Source: an uncultured Bacteroidales bacterium (GTDB lineage: Bacteria > Bacteroidota > Bacteroidia > Bacteroidales > WCHB1-69). From it: a stretch of DNA of 7,866 bases. This document shows positions 7,714 to 7,866 of the stretch, in pieces. Below the pieces are notes generated by a model. That model made no database searches and was not told the DNA's origin. It saw only the letters and a list, made by a program, of their open reading frames with translations. How positions within the stretch are numbered: position 1 is the stretch's first letter; each line of letters opens with the position of its first letter. Location of the stretch: positions 1-7,866 of the forward strand of contig CALAVA010000234.1 in NCBI GenBank assembly GCA_937892025.1, in the 5' to 3' direction. The position numbers and the translations under genes were made by a program.

Positions 7714-7866
7714 TTATTGAGCATTATCCTTAATGATTTGCTCAACAATATCTATTTTTTCTTTTAACAAGTCTTTTGTCGCTGCTTCTGCAATAAAACG
7801 CAAATAAGGTTCTGTATTAGAAGGGCGGACATTAAACCACCAGTCGGCAAATTCCACTCTATAGCC
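7714..7866 (-). CDS. Phosphomannomutase/phosphoglucomutase, C-terminal end only
   Basis: Only the last 50 residues are in the window; the gene continues beyond the right edge and ends at TAA 7716-7714. The visible part contains EFADWWFNVRPSNTEPYLR, the phosphate-binding loop (RPSNTEP, visible residues 14-20) of domain IV of the alpha-D-phosphohexomutase superfamily. These cytoplasmic enzymes interconvert mannose- or glucose-6-phosphate and the 1-phosphate, which feeds nucleotide-sugar synthesis for envelope polysaccharides. The RPSNTEP form favours the phosphomannomutase/phosphoglucomutase (ManB/AlgC-like) group over phosphoglucosamine mutase, but the active-site serine and sugar-binding loop that would decide lie outside the window. 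The stop is 27 bases before the polA start on the same strand, so the two are probably co-transcribed. With the flippase further down it forms the envelope theme of the cluster. Confidence 0.9.
   Translation of the reverse strand, partial: GYRVEFADWWFNVRPSNTEPYLRFIAEAATKDLLKEKIDIVEQIIKDNAQ

Overview
The window is an AT-rich, fully coding stretch in which every recognisable gene is on the minus strand. The relatedness of the proteins, the A/T-rich start regions without a clear Shine-Dalgarno sequence and the low GC content suggest a Bacteroidota (Bacteroidetes) genome, perhaps an anaerobic Bacteroidales member. This assignment comes from recognising protein families and was not tested by a search.

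In transcription order (from high to low coordinates) the layout is: the C-terminal end of a phosphomannomutase/phosphoglucomutase (7714-7866, cut by the window edge); a full-length DNA polymerase I (4861-7686); a Wzx/MOP-type polysaccharide flippase (3522-4841); a dGTPase-like HD-domain triphosphohydrolase (2308-3516); a small membrane-anchored protein with a pseudopilin-like motif (1955-2296); and ribonuclease R (1-1926, whose C-terminal S1 end lies outside the window). Gaps between genes are 27, 19, 5, 11 and 28 bases, so there is no non-coding stretch over 300 bases, no visible terminator and no room for an obvious promoter. The simplest reading is one polycistronic unit that continues beyond both edges.

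The genes fall into two themes. Nucleic-acid metabolism is represented by PolA (repair and Okazaki fragment processing), Dgt (dNTP hydrolysis) and RNase R (structured RNA decay). The cell envelope is represented by the sugar-phosphate mutase, the flippase and possibly the small membrane protein. No tRNA, rRNA, CRISPR array, insertion sequence or long repeat was seen. The window looks like ordinary core genome. The points most worth a second look are a PolA whose 3'-5' proofreading site appears to have lost all four catalytic carboxylates, an 8-T run at the polA/flippase junction that puts a second start codon one base out of frame, and the pilin-like small protein. I found no convincing evidence of a previously undescribed system.
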